Positions 38,561 through 48,370 of a stretch of DNA of 64,000 bases are shown here, piece after piece; position 1 is the first letter of the stretch; the number at the start of each line of letters is the position of its first letter. The DNA comes from Seriola aureovittata (taxonomy: Eukaryota > Chordata > Actinopteri > Carangiformes > Carangidae). The translations under genes were made by a program, and so were the position numbers. The DNA lies in assembly GCF_021018895.1 (NCBI RefSeq), contig NC_079372.1:16210318-16274317 (forward strand), given 5' to 3'. Below the pieces are notes generated by a model. The model did no database searches. It saw only the letters and a program-made list of their open reading frames with translations, and had not been told where the DNA came from.

Positions 38561-39412
38561 TTTTCATGGTTTATTATACTATGTAATTTTTTCACTTTTT
38601 TCAACATACTATACTATGACGTTTTTTCATGCCTAATTACACTATATCGTTTTTTTTTTTATCATACTATACTATGACGTTTTTATACCTTACTTTACTA
38701 TGACGTCTTTATACCTTAGTATACTATGACATTTTTTGATGTTTTTATGCCTTTTTACACTGTGTCATTTTTTCGAATTTTTTGCCATACTATACTATGT
38801 CATTTTTTTCACTTTTTAGGCCTAACTATACTATCTCATTTTTTTTACTTTTAGGGTCTTCCTATACCATGACGTATTTATACCTTACTATACTATGACG
38901 TTTTTTTTATGTTTTCATGCTTTATTATACTATGTAATTTTTTCACTTTTTTTCACCATACTATACTATGACGTTTTTTCATGCCTAATTACACTATATC
39001 GTTTTTTTTGTTTGTTTTTTTTTACCATACTATGCTATGACGTTTTTATACCTTACTTTACTATGACGTCTTTATACCTTAGTATACTATGACGTTTTTT
39101 GATGTTTTTATGCCTTATCACACTATGCCATTTTTTCGCCATACTATACTATGTCGTTTTTTTTTACTTTTAAGCTCTTCCTAAACCATGACGTCTTTAT
39201 ACCTTACTATACTATGACGTTTTTTGATTTTTTCATGCTTTATTATACTATGTAATTTTTTCACTTTTTTCACCATACTATACTATGTCGTTTTTTGATG
39301 TTTTTATGCGTTATTACACTATGTCATTTTTTCGCTTTTTTTGCCATACTATACTATGTCGGTTTTATCACTTTCTAGGCCTAACTATACTATGTCTTTT
39401 TTTTTTACTTTT

Positions 39413-39623
39413 TTTTTTTTTTTTAAAGTATATTTTTTGGGCTTTTATGCCTTTAATGGACAGCACAGTGGAGAGTGACAGGAAACGGGGAGACAGAGAG
39501 AGGGGGAATGACATGCAGTGAAAGGCCGTCCGATGCGGGATTCGAACCGGGGCCGACTGCAGCGAGGACTGTAGCCTCTACACATGGGGCGCCTGCTTAA
39601 ACCACTACGCTACACGACGCCCC
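39413..39623 (-). mobile_element. tRNA-derived SINE with target duplication
   Basis: On the minus strand the element starts GGGGCGTCGTGTAGCGTAGT, carrying a box A-like TAGCGTAGTGG and a perfect box B (GGTTCGAATCC, at 39,540-39,550), then a tRNA-unrelated body (GCATGTCATTCCCCCTCTC, TTTCCTGTCACTCTCCAC, AAAGGCATAAAAGCCC) and a terminal A-run, which appears as the T-run at 39,413-39,424. The 9-bp direct repeat TTTACTTTT flanks it (39,404-39,412 and 39,624-39,632). The layout and body match a common fish tRNA-derived SINE. RNA polymerase III would transcribe such an element through the internal A and B boxes. Confidence 0.9.
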
Positions 39624-41400
39624 TTTACTTTTAAGGTCTTCCTATACCATGACGTATTTATACCTTACTATACTATGACGTTTTTTTAATGTTTTCATGC
39701 TTTATTATAGTGTGTAATTTTTTCACTTTTTTTTACCATACTATACTATGACGGTTTTTTTCACTTTTAAGACCTTGCTATATTATGACATCTTTATACC
39801 ATTTTATACTATGAAGTTTTTTTGGTGTTTTCATGCCTATGTAATTTTTTCATTTTTTCTCATGATGCTTTTATACCTTACTAAACCATGACATCTTTAT
39901 ACCTTACTTATACTATGATGTTTTTTTATGCCTAATTACACTATATCGTTTTTTTTTTCACCATACTATACTATGATGTTTTTATACCTTACTTTAGTAT
40001 GACATCTTTATACCTTACTTTACTATGACGTGTTTATACCATATTATTCCATGACTTTTTTTTCTATGTTTTTATTCCTTATTATACTGTCATTTAAAAA
40101 AAAAAAAAAAAAAATTTTGCCATATTATACTATGTTGTTTTTTCACTTTCTTCACCTTACTATACTATGTCATTTTTCCCCTTTAAAGGCCTATTTTTTT
40201 TTCACTTTTTTGCCATACTATAATCTTTCGTTTCATTCACTTTTTAGGCCATACTATACTATGTCGTTTTTTTCAGTTTTTTTGGTATACTAAACCATAA
40301 CGTCTTTATGCCTTACCAAAGATCCTCTATACAGAAGATACCGCATTACAGGCACCAGTGGTATGATATGGGACATAGTTCCGGTCTCATAAGTGGGCGT
40401 TGTCCCTCATCCCCACCCTCAAGCCAAGGCAACTAGCATGAAATGTGACAGTAGCTAATATTAAAATCTATCCCTGTCTAGACTTACCTCTCTGCATCCT
40501 TTGGAAAAGTAAACGACATCTGATCAGCCCAGTACAAAGTCATGTCAATTTAGTAGGCTAATAATCCATTTTATCAATTGTTAAGCAATGTAACAAGTTT
40601 TATTTAAGTTTTAAAGTTTAATCCATGGTTTCACGTATAGGTTAGTCAATCCAAAAATAACTCTGGTCCATCTAAACATCTCGTCATCAGTTGGCAAACG
40701 ATGCCAGCAGTTGACAGATCTCGCAAGAGTTTTTTGATGTTTTTTTGCCGTATTATACTATGTAATTTTTCCGCTTTTCAGGCTTTACTATACAATTACG
40801 TCTTTATACCTTATAATACTACGTGTTTTTTTCTCCTTTTTTTTGCCATACTATATTATGTCGTTTTTCCCCCTTTTTTATCATACTATACTATGTTGTT
40901 TTATGCCTTATTATACTATGACATCTTCTGACGTTTTTATGCCTTATTATACTATGACTTTTTTTACATTTTTATGCTTTACTATACTATGATGTTCTTT
41001 GATGTAGTTATGCCTTACTATACTATAATGCTTTTTGACGTTTTTATGCCTTACTATCCTATGATGTTTTATACCTAACTATCGTATGACTTTTTTTGAC
41101 GGTTTTATGCCTAACTATACCTTGATGTTTTTTTAATGTTTTCATGCCTTACTTTACTATGATATTTTATGCTAAATTATAATATGAGATTTTTTTGAGA
41201 TTTTTATGCCTTACTATACTATGAAGTTTTTTGACTATTTATTCCTTAATTTAATATTAAATTTTTTGACGTTTTTATGCTTTTCCATACTATGACTTTT
41301 TTGACATTTTTATGCTTATTATACTGCGACATTTTATGCATTACTGTACTATGACTTTTTATGCCTTTTGATGCTTTGACTTTCCATGCCTTACTACATT
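39624..41400. repeat. Satellite array, right part and divergent right edge
   Basis: 39,624-40,316 is homogenised satellite shared with 27,300-27,996. After module copy 4 (from 40,730) the units revert to the short divergent type seen on the left (TTTTTTGACGTTTTTATGCC spacers) and decay until about 41,400, where ordinary sequence (ATTTAACCAACACACTGGAG) begins. Confidence 0.9.
40317..40729. repeat. 413-bp non-satellite module, copy 4
   Basis: Same sequence as the other copies. Shared upstream satellite extends furthest with copy 1, back to about 39,735 here and about 27,415 there. It marks the right end of the homogenised zone: beyond it the satellite becomes divergent again. Confidence 0.9.
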
Positions 41401-41650
41401 TAACCAACACACTGGAGCTAATACTATTCCACACATGCACTCATTCGGACTTAAGCTGCATGCAGAGAAAAACACTCATCCCAAAACGATTGCAAACATC
41501 CTCTGCATGTAAGCACCATGAAAATCATTAAACATGCACACACGCACTCGGAGTAGAGGACTTTCTGCTCTGAAAACAACACGAACAAGCCCAAGACACT
41601 GAACAGAGCATGCACAGGAAAATCCAAACTCTGTGTGTGTGTGTGTGTGT

Positions 41651-41708
<58 letters not shown>

Positions 41709-42318
41709 GTGTGTGTGTGTGTATTCTGACAGGATGCCAAAGCCCAGCTGATCTCTCAGTAAATATGGACATATGGTCAGCCTCTGTAGGGAGAGGCAGA
41801 TAGAGACAGAGCATCCGAGGATGACACGGAGATGGTTCTTGGCACGTTTCCCTTATCTGTCCGCAGGGAGACCGTAGCAGGCGGAGACATCTTATCCTCC
41901 CAGGACATGTGTTCTTTTCCCAGAGCTGAAGCGTTTAGCCTTTTTGACTTTTCACTTCTCTGCGGGGGGCAGGTCAGAGGTGTCCACTCTTGGTTACATA
42001 ACGATCAGATTATTACAGGATGAAAACAAGGGAATTGTTGTTGTCAGACTGAGTAGTTAGTTATGTAAGTTTCACAGAGCTGGTTGACGAACTGATGCAA
42101 ATTGTGGGCATCATGTGATGAGGCAGTCAAAACAAGAACTGTGAATGCTGGAACCAAATCTGGCAGCTATAGTCATCTTTGATCTGTGTTTTTTTTTGTT
42201 TTGTTTTTTTTTTATATCAGCGCCAAAACCCAGGAGATTTGCCTTCCTGTACTTGCTGAATTTTATTTTTCAATCAGCACTATAGAGAATCCAGTCTGCT
42301 AAAATGTTGACACATATA
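41401..42318. other. Gene-free DNA between satellite and MITE
   Basis: Contains the TG microsatellite at 41,632-41,722 and otherwise nothing recognisable. Confidence 0.5.
41632..41722. repeat. (TG)n microsatellite
   Basis: About 91 bp of TG with two single-base interruptions (GAGTG and GTGCG). Confidence 0.95.
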
Positions 42319-42808
42319 AGCTGTGCCCCAATTCATGGGCCACATCCTTCGCAGGACATGGTTCATGAAGGTGTTGCCTCTGCAGCCGTCGTAGACCACA
42401 AAGGCCGAACCGAAATGAGACGGCCTGACTCTGATTTCTGCTTTTCAGAACCAGCTGTGCCCACCCTTACCGTTGCGTCACAAAGCGCTGCTCCTGTTGC
42501 TTAGCAACCTTAACAACAAGTAACCTTTTTTCACAAAAACTTGAGTTGTATCATTAGCTGTTGAACTGAGCTGAAACCCAATACTTCCATTTAAAAGTGT
42601 AATCCTCTGGCTGTTGGTGTTGTTTGCTGCCATATTAGTTTCATTACAGGCGCTCAATGAATCTTGGGATAGGTTGGACCATGAAGGATACACCCATTAG
42701 AAGGAAAAGAAGGCCACATCTCTCAGCCACATTTGAAAATGGGACAGCCTGGTCCACTGCTGTGACACAATCGGTCTTCAAATGCAGCCTCTGAACTGGG
42801 ACACAGCT
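42319..42808. mobile_element. MITE with ~22-bp terminal inverted repeats
   Basis: The left end AGCTGTGCCCCAATTCATGG is mirrored by the right end, which as reverse complement reads AGCTGTGTCCCAGTTCAGAG. Between them are 490 bp without coding capacity. The internal segments CACATCCTTCGCAGGACATG, GAGACGGCC and GTTGCTTAGCAACC, and near the right end AATCTTGGGATAGG, recall a non-autonomous DNA transposon widespread in teleosts, probably hAT-like. A target duplication was not clear. Confidence 0.72.
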
Positions 42809-45301
42809 ATAGCTGTACCATCCCTGCTTCAGTTCTGCCATTGTTGTCCTAATGTCTGTAACTACACTTACAATACACACTACCCAAAAAGAATAAATTG
42901 CATAAAGCTAAAACTGTGAGACAGGATGTTGGTTAATTATCTTTTTGCAAAACAAAAATGAGAAAAAAACTATAAATAAAAGGTCACTTTTGAAGACGAG
43001 AACCATGACAAAATATACTACATTTTTTATTATAACACAAAAACAAATGGGTGTAATATGTAGGCTTTTACGTTAATGAGTTTTATTCACTGGCCTTCAT
43101 TTATCTGTTGAACTACACATTGTAGTCATGTTACAGAAACTTCCCGTCTGAAGTCTTAAGTTAATATAGGAAGAGTATAAGAGAGGAGTTTTCCTGCATT
43201 AGTATGACAGAAGCAAATCCAAGCTAACTTTAGGAATCCATCTTATCTTACTTCATCCTCTCTTATCTCTTTGGTTGTGTAGATGCAATAAAAGAGCAGC
43301 GATATGGATGAAACAAGGTAGTTAAGTGTTGAAAAGTTAAAGTTGCCAGAGTTTATTTTTTTGGGGAAGTTAGCAAATTTGTGTAATACACTTTTCCTAT
43401 CTTCAGTCAGGATAAAAACATTAACTTAAGAACTGTTTATCTGTAATGGCTTTTTTCCTAAATCAGGTCCTAACCCTAATCACCATGGTTACCAAACAGT
43501 TATGAAAGGATCTGCAAGTTTGAAAATAACACAGCCCCTGATTCATAAAACTGTGTCCTCCAGCTCCTGACAAATATTTCTTCTTCTGAGGTTTATTTAG
43601 CTGCTTTAGTGCTAGTACTGTTAGCTAACGTTACTACTAAGAGTAGCACAGTAAGTAACAGATTTATAGACTAATTTCATCCTCAGTCCCACTGGAAATT
43701 AGACAAGAAGCAGCAACAGAAGAACTGAGTGCAGAGCTACTGATTTCACTTACTGGACATTTAACGTTTCCATATGCATAAAATCACTGTCAGTCTTGCA
43801 GCAGCTGTCATTTTCCCCAGTATCTCTCTCTTCTTCCCACTTCTACCTCCCTCCAGCAACTTCCTCTCTCTTCCTCTCGTCCTCTTCCATTTCTGAGCCT
43901 TTAAACTGCTGCGATCTGTCGGGCTTTCAGATCTCAGCGTCTCCCTCTCCCCTCTGTGTTGCTGGCTGTTAATCAGAGCTGCCTGGGACATCAGGCGGCT
44001 GCTGTCATGATGCCCAGCCCCAGGCTCCAGGCAGCAATATTTATCATTTTCAGCAGCGTTCTCCACTCCACCACACTTCTCCAATCCTCTGGCCACCCAC
44101 GCCCTCAAAACCAGAAAATGAATGCCACGTTCTGGAGGGGATCATGCATGTGGTGATGTCATGATGTAAAGGGGTTGTGATTTCTGACAAGTGGTCGCGG
44201 GCCTGAAGGAGGCACGAGCCAAAGTCCAGCTCAGTGACTGTACGACTCAGATAGAAACCACCAAATATCAGAAGTGCTCATCAGAGGTAGCAGTTAATCC
44301 TGGCAGTGGGTCTGTGCTGAGAAGGAAAACTGAATCTGATCTCAAACTGTTCAGACACCTAAGGTCGTTTAGGACTCTTGAATCAAACAAGTTGTATTAT
44401 GGGAAATGTAGGATCCAGTATTTTTGGATGTCTCTGACTTTGTTGCTTTGATTTAGATCACTTTTTTTTTCCTTGTATGTTTGAAAGAAGTGGCTTTGAG
44501 AAGTTAAGATTGTATTCCAGAATAATGTCCACTTCTCAAACCTATGCTAGCTGCATCTTTTAATCTGTATTTAGAAGCTACAAACTCGTTCAGCTTTCAA
44601 ACCAACAGGAGTGTTACTGTAATCCTCCTAGTCCTTTCTCATTTCCATGTTTCTGCCTAAACTTACATGTGCTATGAACGGCTACAGCTTCAGTAGCCAA
44701 AGTGCCCCTTTCACACCCAGTCATTTTACCCTCCGTGCCCTACAACAGTGCTTTATTGAGCAGTTGCTCTCTTAAAGAGGGTCCAGAGCCGTGAAACAGG
44801 GTGTGGTATTGAGGAGAAGGTGGAGGGTGGGGTCATCACGACAGCCCACCAGACTGCACTCTGTGGCACACAGTAACACAACTTGTGTAGTTTCATGACA
44901 GAGCCTTAATGAAAGACTGCGAGTCCGAGACTGGAGTGAGAGATTGTGTGCATGTCCACATTTTGCCGGGTAAATAATGCAGCAGTCGAACACGATCAAG
45001 GTAAACAAAAACCATCCAGGGGAGCTCTGTGAAAGTGCTGCGTCTCAATTATTGATGCTGAAATGAGATTTGACGAGCCAAACACCTGCCTGTGCTGAAC
45101 TGGACCAGCACCAGATTTCGCATCATCAAGACCAGGACTTGGCGCTGGCACTTCATAAACTCCCAAAACACTAGAGAAAGGGAGGAGTGGCAGTTTGCAG
45201 CCATATGCTGGAACCAGGAGGGTCTGTCATCCTGTTTACAGTCAACTTCAAAGGCTAGAAAAATAAGACAAACAGTAAACAGGAACATAAGTTTAACATT
45301 T
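42809..45301. other. Intergenic DNA downstream of the FAM110 gene
   Basis: No gene, RNA or mobile element was recognised. The open frame 43,761-44,108 minus is Arg/Lys/Glu-rich but reflects purine-rich sequence and has no domain pattern. Confidence 0.5.
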
Positions 45302-45307
45302 TTTATT
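45302..45307 (-). terminator. Candidate poly(A) signal of the FAM110 gene
   Basis: TTTATT on the plus strand reads AATAAA on the minus strand. It is the first canonical hexamer I find downstream of the stop codon, about 1.62 kb away. Actual cleavage site is unproven. Confidence 0.4.
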
Positions 45308-46499
45308 AACTGTTTAGAATACACCATGGTAAAGCATTTTGGATCTTCACTTGTAGACTCTTTGGGCATCCAGTGCCAGATTCAACAGCACACTTTGTTC
45401 ACTGCTGTCGTGTTGCCCAGCCCTCTGATCTTTGCTGCTCTCCATCTACCTGTGACAGGTACAGGTACGAAGAGGAAAAGAAAAGAAAAACCCTGGCTGG
45501 TGCTGTAACTGAATATCCTGAAAAGTTAAAAAGAGCTCGATTTCAGAGGGTGGAGAGCTTGTTCCCACAGCGACAAACAGGAAGTCAAATAAATACACAG
45601 GTCTCACGTTCTGTAGCGCCCCCCGCCTCCCCGCAGGGCAGCAGGGCACATGTAGCATTCCTCTGTTTACAACATCCACACTTGTGACTGGTGCCTGTGT
45701 TTGCATGTGTTTAAATGTGATCCTACATATACTGTAGTTGTAGATGCGATCAGATTGCACTTAAAAGCAAAAAGATTGAATTCTGTACACACTCGTCCAA
45801 TATTAAAAATACATTAAATTACATTTTCCAAATAAATATTGGTCCATTTTCATTAGTATGCCAAGTACATCTTCCTGAGACACTTTCGGAACTACAAACA
45901 TATTTATACACCATAGATATATATTTTTTTAAATCCATGATCTATACTCTTATCAGTCTTCCTTTTACCCATCCTTTGATTTTCTCTCCATCTCTCTGGA
46001 GGCAAAATAACTTCATGCTACACTTACTTCAACCATCCACTTGAGATCATCCCTTATCATATGACTTGCTCTCTCATCCGTGCCAAGACATACATAGTAA
46101 ACAGATTTCTCTGGCTGCACCAGCGCAGCGTAATCCAAGACGTGAAACCTTGTTTCACATGCAAACGCACACCGAGACATTGTCACAGTCAGACATACAG
46201 ACTGCAGCTGCTACCGTATTTACTGACCTGAATGTACACCTGTGCTGTGAAGTGATTACTTGTGTGAGAGTAATACGTGTGCTTTGTTGAGAGGACATAC
46301 CCTTAAGTAGATGTATACAAATGGTTCACTCACATGCTGACAAAAACTTGTATAATAACAGTCTTACAGCCAAAATGTTTTTTGAAAATACAAATGCGTT
46401 TATGGAAGCTTTTTTTGTGAAGTTTCACAGTATCAACGTGGTTCTCTTCCTGGCTTGCTCAACAGTCACCACACTGTAGCAGTGTGTAAGGGATTTACA

Positions 46500-46502
<3 letters not shown>

Positions 46503-46555
<53 letters not shown>
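46503..46555. repeat. (CA)n microsatellite
   Basis: A pure CA run of about 53 bp, lying in the probable 3' UTR of the FAM110 gene. Confidence 0.95.
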
Positions 46556-46556
<1 letters not shown>

Positions 46557-46927
46557 TAAGTACCTTTAACAGGGGGAACCACAATCGCAAACATCATCTG
46601 GCTTCATCCCCACCATCATCATTTATACCAGTCTATTATTGCTTTCGTATACCAATGTTGTTACACAAGATCAAGTGAAGAACAAGGGGAAATGTATCGT
46701 CCATCTAGTCTTGCAGGGAGGCAGTCCTGACTTGCAGCCCAGATAAGAATTTTCCAAAACAAAAGTCTTCACAGGAAACAGAAAAAAACAACTACTGGAT
46801 TATCCATAAACTTGATGTAAGGCAGCAGAAGATCAACAGACAGGTATCCCTTCTTCTACGTGTGTGTACATACAAAAAGTACTGCGTCCCTGTTTTTTCG
46901 GTGAAGTCTTTTCAAGTCCTCATTAGT

Positions 46928-48343
46928 CTATACGTTAGACACAGCGTTGTTAGCATCTCGCGCCTGACGGATGCCGTATAGCCATTTGATGACTCGAGCG
47001 TTCCTCTCGATGACGGAGATGCCGTAGGGGACGCGGTCGTTGGCTCTGGTGGGCCCGTCCTCGTCGTCCTCGTCCTCCCTTGCCCGGTCAGCCTCGTCTC
47101 CGCACTCTGAGCTAGGCGTGCTGACGCTGCGGAGCTTGGAGACGGACACAATGTCTGAGTTGGCTCTCGTGAAGCGCTCCACTCCACCCATCCCCTCCAC
47201 CTCCTCTGGGTCCAGCCCGCAGTAGTTGAAGAATCGCTCCAGGTCGGCTGTTGCGCGGGAGTAGCGGTCGCTCAGGTCCGATTTGGAGCGGTGCAAGGAT
47301 GGGTGCTTGCGGGCGGACCCCTTGGAGCTGGCGTTCGATATACGGGTGAAAGCGGGGGAGGCTGGTGGGATCATGCCCGCTCGGACCAGCATGGGACTGG
47401 GCGGCAGGTAGACCGGAGGGCAGGGCAGGGTTTGGGAGGGGGTGTTGAGCTGAGGATGAGGTTGGGGTTGGCTGTGAGAGGGTGCAGGCGGTGGAGGAGG
47501 GGGAACCTGGGGGTGTGCAACTTGGCCTTGGGGAGTCTGTCTGGGCCTGAGCTGGGGCTGCAGCTGGGCCCTCTGGGGCTTCCTTATCTCCGCTTGAGGC
47601 CGGACATCCACCCTGCGCACCGTCACCGAGTTAGGGGAGCTATAGGGGGCTGGAACCCCAATGCGAGGTGCTCGTGCCGGGATAGGGGGTGGACGTCGGG
47701 TGAGTTCTGCTGCAGGGGTCCGGAGGTTGTTATTGAGCGGAGAGGAAGTTGAGGAAGAGGTGGATGACGAGTTGGTGGTGCCATGATTCAAAGGTTTGAG
47801 GTTGTTGAGGAGTCGGTTGCTCCTCTCCTGTTCTGCTGACAGGCTACTCCCGATGCTCTTAGCTCCCGATGAAGGAGACGATGAGGAGGGGGAGGTGGAG
47901 GAAGAGGACTGGGAAGAGGGCAATGGTCCATCACATACATCATTGATTAGATTATTCAGAATATCCAAGTTAAGAGCAGGTCCTCTCCTCCCTACTGGAC
48001 CCTCTCTCCCTCCTCCATTCTCCACGTCCGCTGGGCAGCGGGGAACTTTGCGGGCTGGAGGAGTGCTGATCTGGCACTGGAGCATCATTCCCGGAGGAAC
48101 TAGGGGCTTGCGGATGATTGGTGGTTTGATGGGGGCCTGACGAGTGAGGGCCACCTGCTGGCTCTTAACGTACTTGGCCTTGTCAGCCTCCAGACGCTCC
48201 ACCGCGCTCAGTTTACGGGCCCCAGGCTCAGCTTGGCGGCGGAAGTAATCTGGGCCCTTGTTAAGTATCCTGAAGGGCATGGCAGAGGTGAAGGGAACTC
48301 CGGCCAGACGGCCATCTGACGGCCGCAGGGTCTCCACCGGCAT
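46928..48343 (-). CDS. fam110a: FAM110 family protein, best match FAM110A
   Basis: The gene encodes a 471-residue protein in one uninterrupted exon. The N-terminal family block is clear: RILNKGPDYFRRQAEP (25-40) and SAVERLEADKAKYVKS (46-61). LNLDILNNLI (125-134) is a short conserved helix-like motif. The middle (140-345) is Ser-, Pro- and Gln-rich low complexity, with RRVDVRP at 243-249. The C-terminal block has LHRSKSDLSDR (350-360), RATADLERFFNYCGLDPEE (363-381), ANSDIVS (394-400) and VPYGISVIERNARVIKWLYGIRQAR (438-462). The paralogue call rests on features I recall in FAM110A: the LDILxxLI motif followed by CDxP, RRVDVRP, and VIKWLYGIRQAR. Mammalian FAM110A is about 295 residues; the extra length here is the low-complexity middle. 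FAM110 proteins are reported at centrosomes and spindle poles and to bind CSPP1. The start at 48,343 is preferred over an in-frame ATG 17 codons upstream, because a splice acceptor lies 10 bases before it and family members begin MPV/MPT. Confidence 0.95.
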   Translation of the reverse strand: MPVETLRPSDGRLAGVPFTSAMPFRILNKGPDYFRRQAEPGARKLSAVERLEADKAKYVKSQQVALTRQAPIKPPIIRKPLVPPGMMLQCQISTPPARKVPRCPADVENGGGREGPVGRRGPALNLDILNNLINDVCDGPLPSSQSSSSTSPSSSSPSSGAKSIGSSLSAEQERSNRLLNNLKPLNHGTTNSSSTSSSTSSPLNNNLRTPAAELTRRPPPIPARAPRIGVPAPYSSPNSVTVRRVDVRPQAEIRKPQRAQLQPQLRPRQTPQGQVAHPQVPPPPPPAPSHSQPQPHPQLNTPSQTLPCPPVYLPPSPMLVRAGMIPPASPAFTRISNASSKGSARKHPSLHRSKSDLSDRYSRATADLERFFNYCGLDPEEVEGMGGVERFTRANSDIVSVSKLRSVSTPSSECGDEADRAREDEDDEDGPTRANDRVPYGISVIERNARVIKWLYGIRQARDANNAVSNV

Positions 48344-48370
48344 TCTGGAGGAGCTGATGGAGACAAAAAG
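48344..48370 (-). promoter_or_regulatory. fam110a: Splice acceptor before the FAM110 coding exon
   Basis: On the minus strand TTTTTGTCTCCATCAG is followed by CTCCTCCAGA and then the start codon. The pyrimidine tract and AG (at 48,354-48,355) make a good acceptor, leaving 10 untranslated bases in the coding exon. This implies at least one upstream noncoding exon, as in other FAM110 genes. Confidence 0.7.

Larger units (their letters stand above)
24140..39412. repeat. Satellite array, homogenised centre with ~350-bp higher-order repeat
   Basis: Units of about 25-45 bp are arranged in a fixed order that recurs about every 350 bp. The marker TCTTCCTATACCATGAC appears at about 26,613, 26,966 and 27,316, and again at 31,366, 31,722 and 32,074. 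Some intervals are half-size, about 170 bp (36,388 to 36,559). Within one higher-order unit the spacers differ in a conserved series (TTTGATGTTTTCATG, TTTTCACTTTTTTC, GCCTAATTACACTATATCG, TTTATACCTTACTTTAC, GCCATACTATACTATGTCG, TAGGCCTAACTATAC). Copies are very similar across 15 kb, implying recent homogenisation. Plus-strand frames give Phe/Tyr-rich pseudo-peptides that I regard as non-genic. Confidence 0.95.
45285..46927 (-). other. Probable 3' untranslated region of the FAM110 gene
   Basis: Between the stop codon at 46,928-46,930 and the first AATAAA there is no further coding sequence. The tract is AT-rich with several ATTTA-type motifs and contains a (CA)n microsatellite at 46,503-46,555, which would be (GU)n in the transcript. 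Extent is inferred. Confidence 0.45.

Noticed and set aside
24140..39412. CRISPR-like regular repeat-spacer pattern
   Set aside because: Spacers are not unique, units vary in length, and the genome is vertebrate; this is a satellite with a higher-order repeat.
39520..39622. Possible tRNA gene on the minus strand
   Set aside because: Boxes A and B are present but the sequence continues into a SINE body and A-tail with a target duplication, and the cloverleaf is imperfect.
24941..40293. Many plus-strand open frames of 60-95 codons rich in Phe, Tyr, Leu and Thr (recurring PYYTM and NYTMSF peptides)
   Set aside because: They follow directly from translating T-tracts and the TATACTATGAC core, occur wherever the satellite phase avoids stops, and lack any domain. 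I treat them as artefacts, not a membrane peptide family.
43469..43479. Telomere-like CCTAACCCTAA
   Set aside because: A single copy with no tandem continuation.
45092..45508. 138-codon plus-strand open frame
   Set aside because: Opposite the probable 3' UTR of the FAM110 gene, with no domain pattern and no codon bias that I can see.
47291..47752. 153-codon open frame antisense to the FAM110 coding exon
   Set aside because: A Gly/Arg-rich shadow of a GC-rich Pro/Gln/Ser coding sequence on the other strand.
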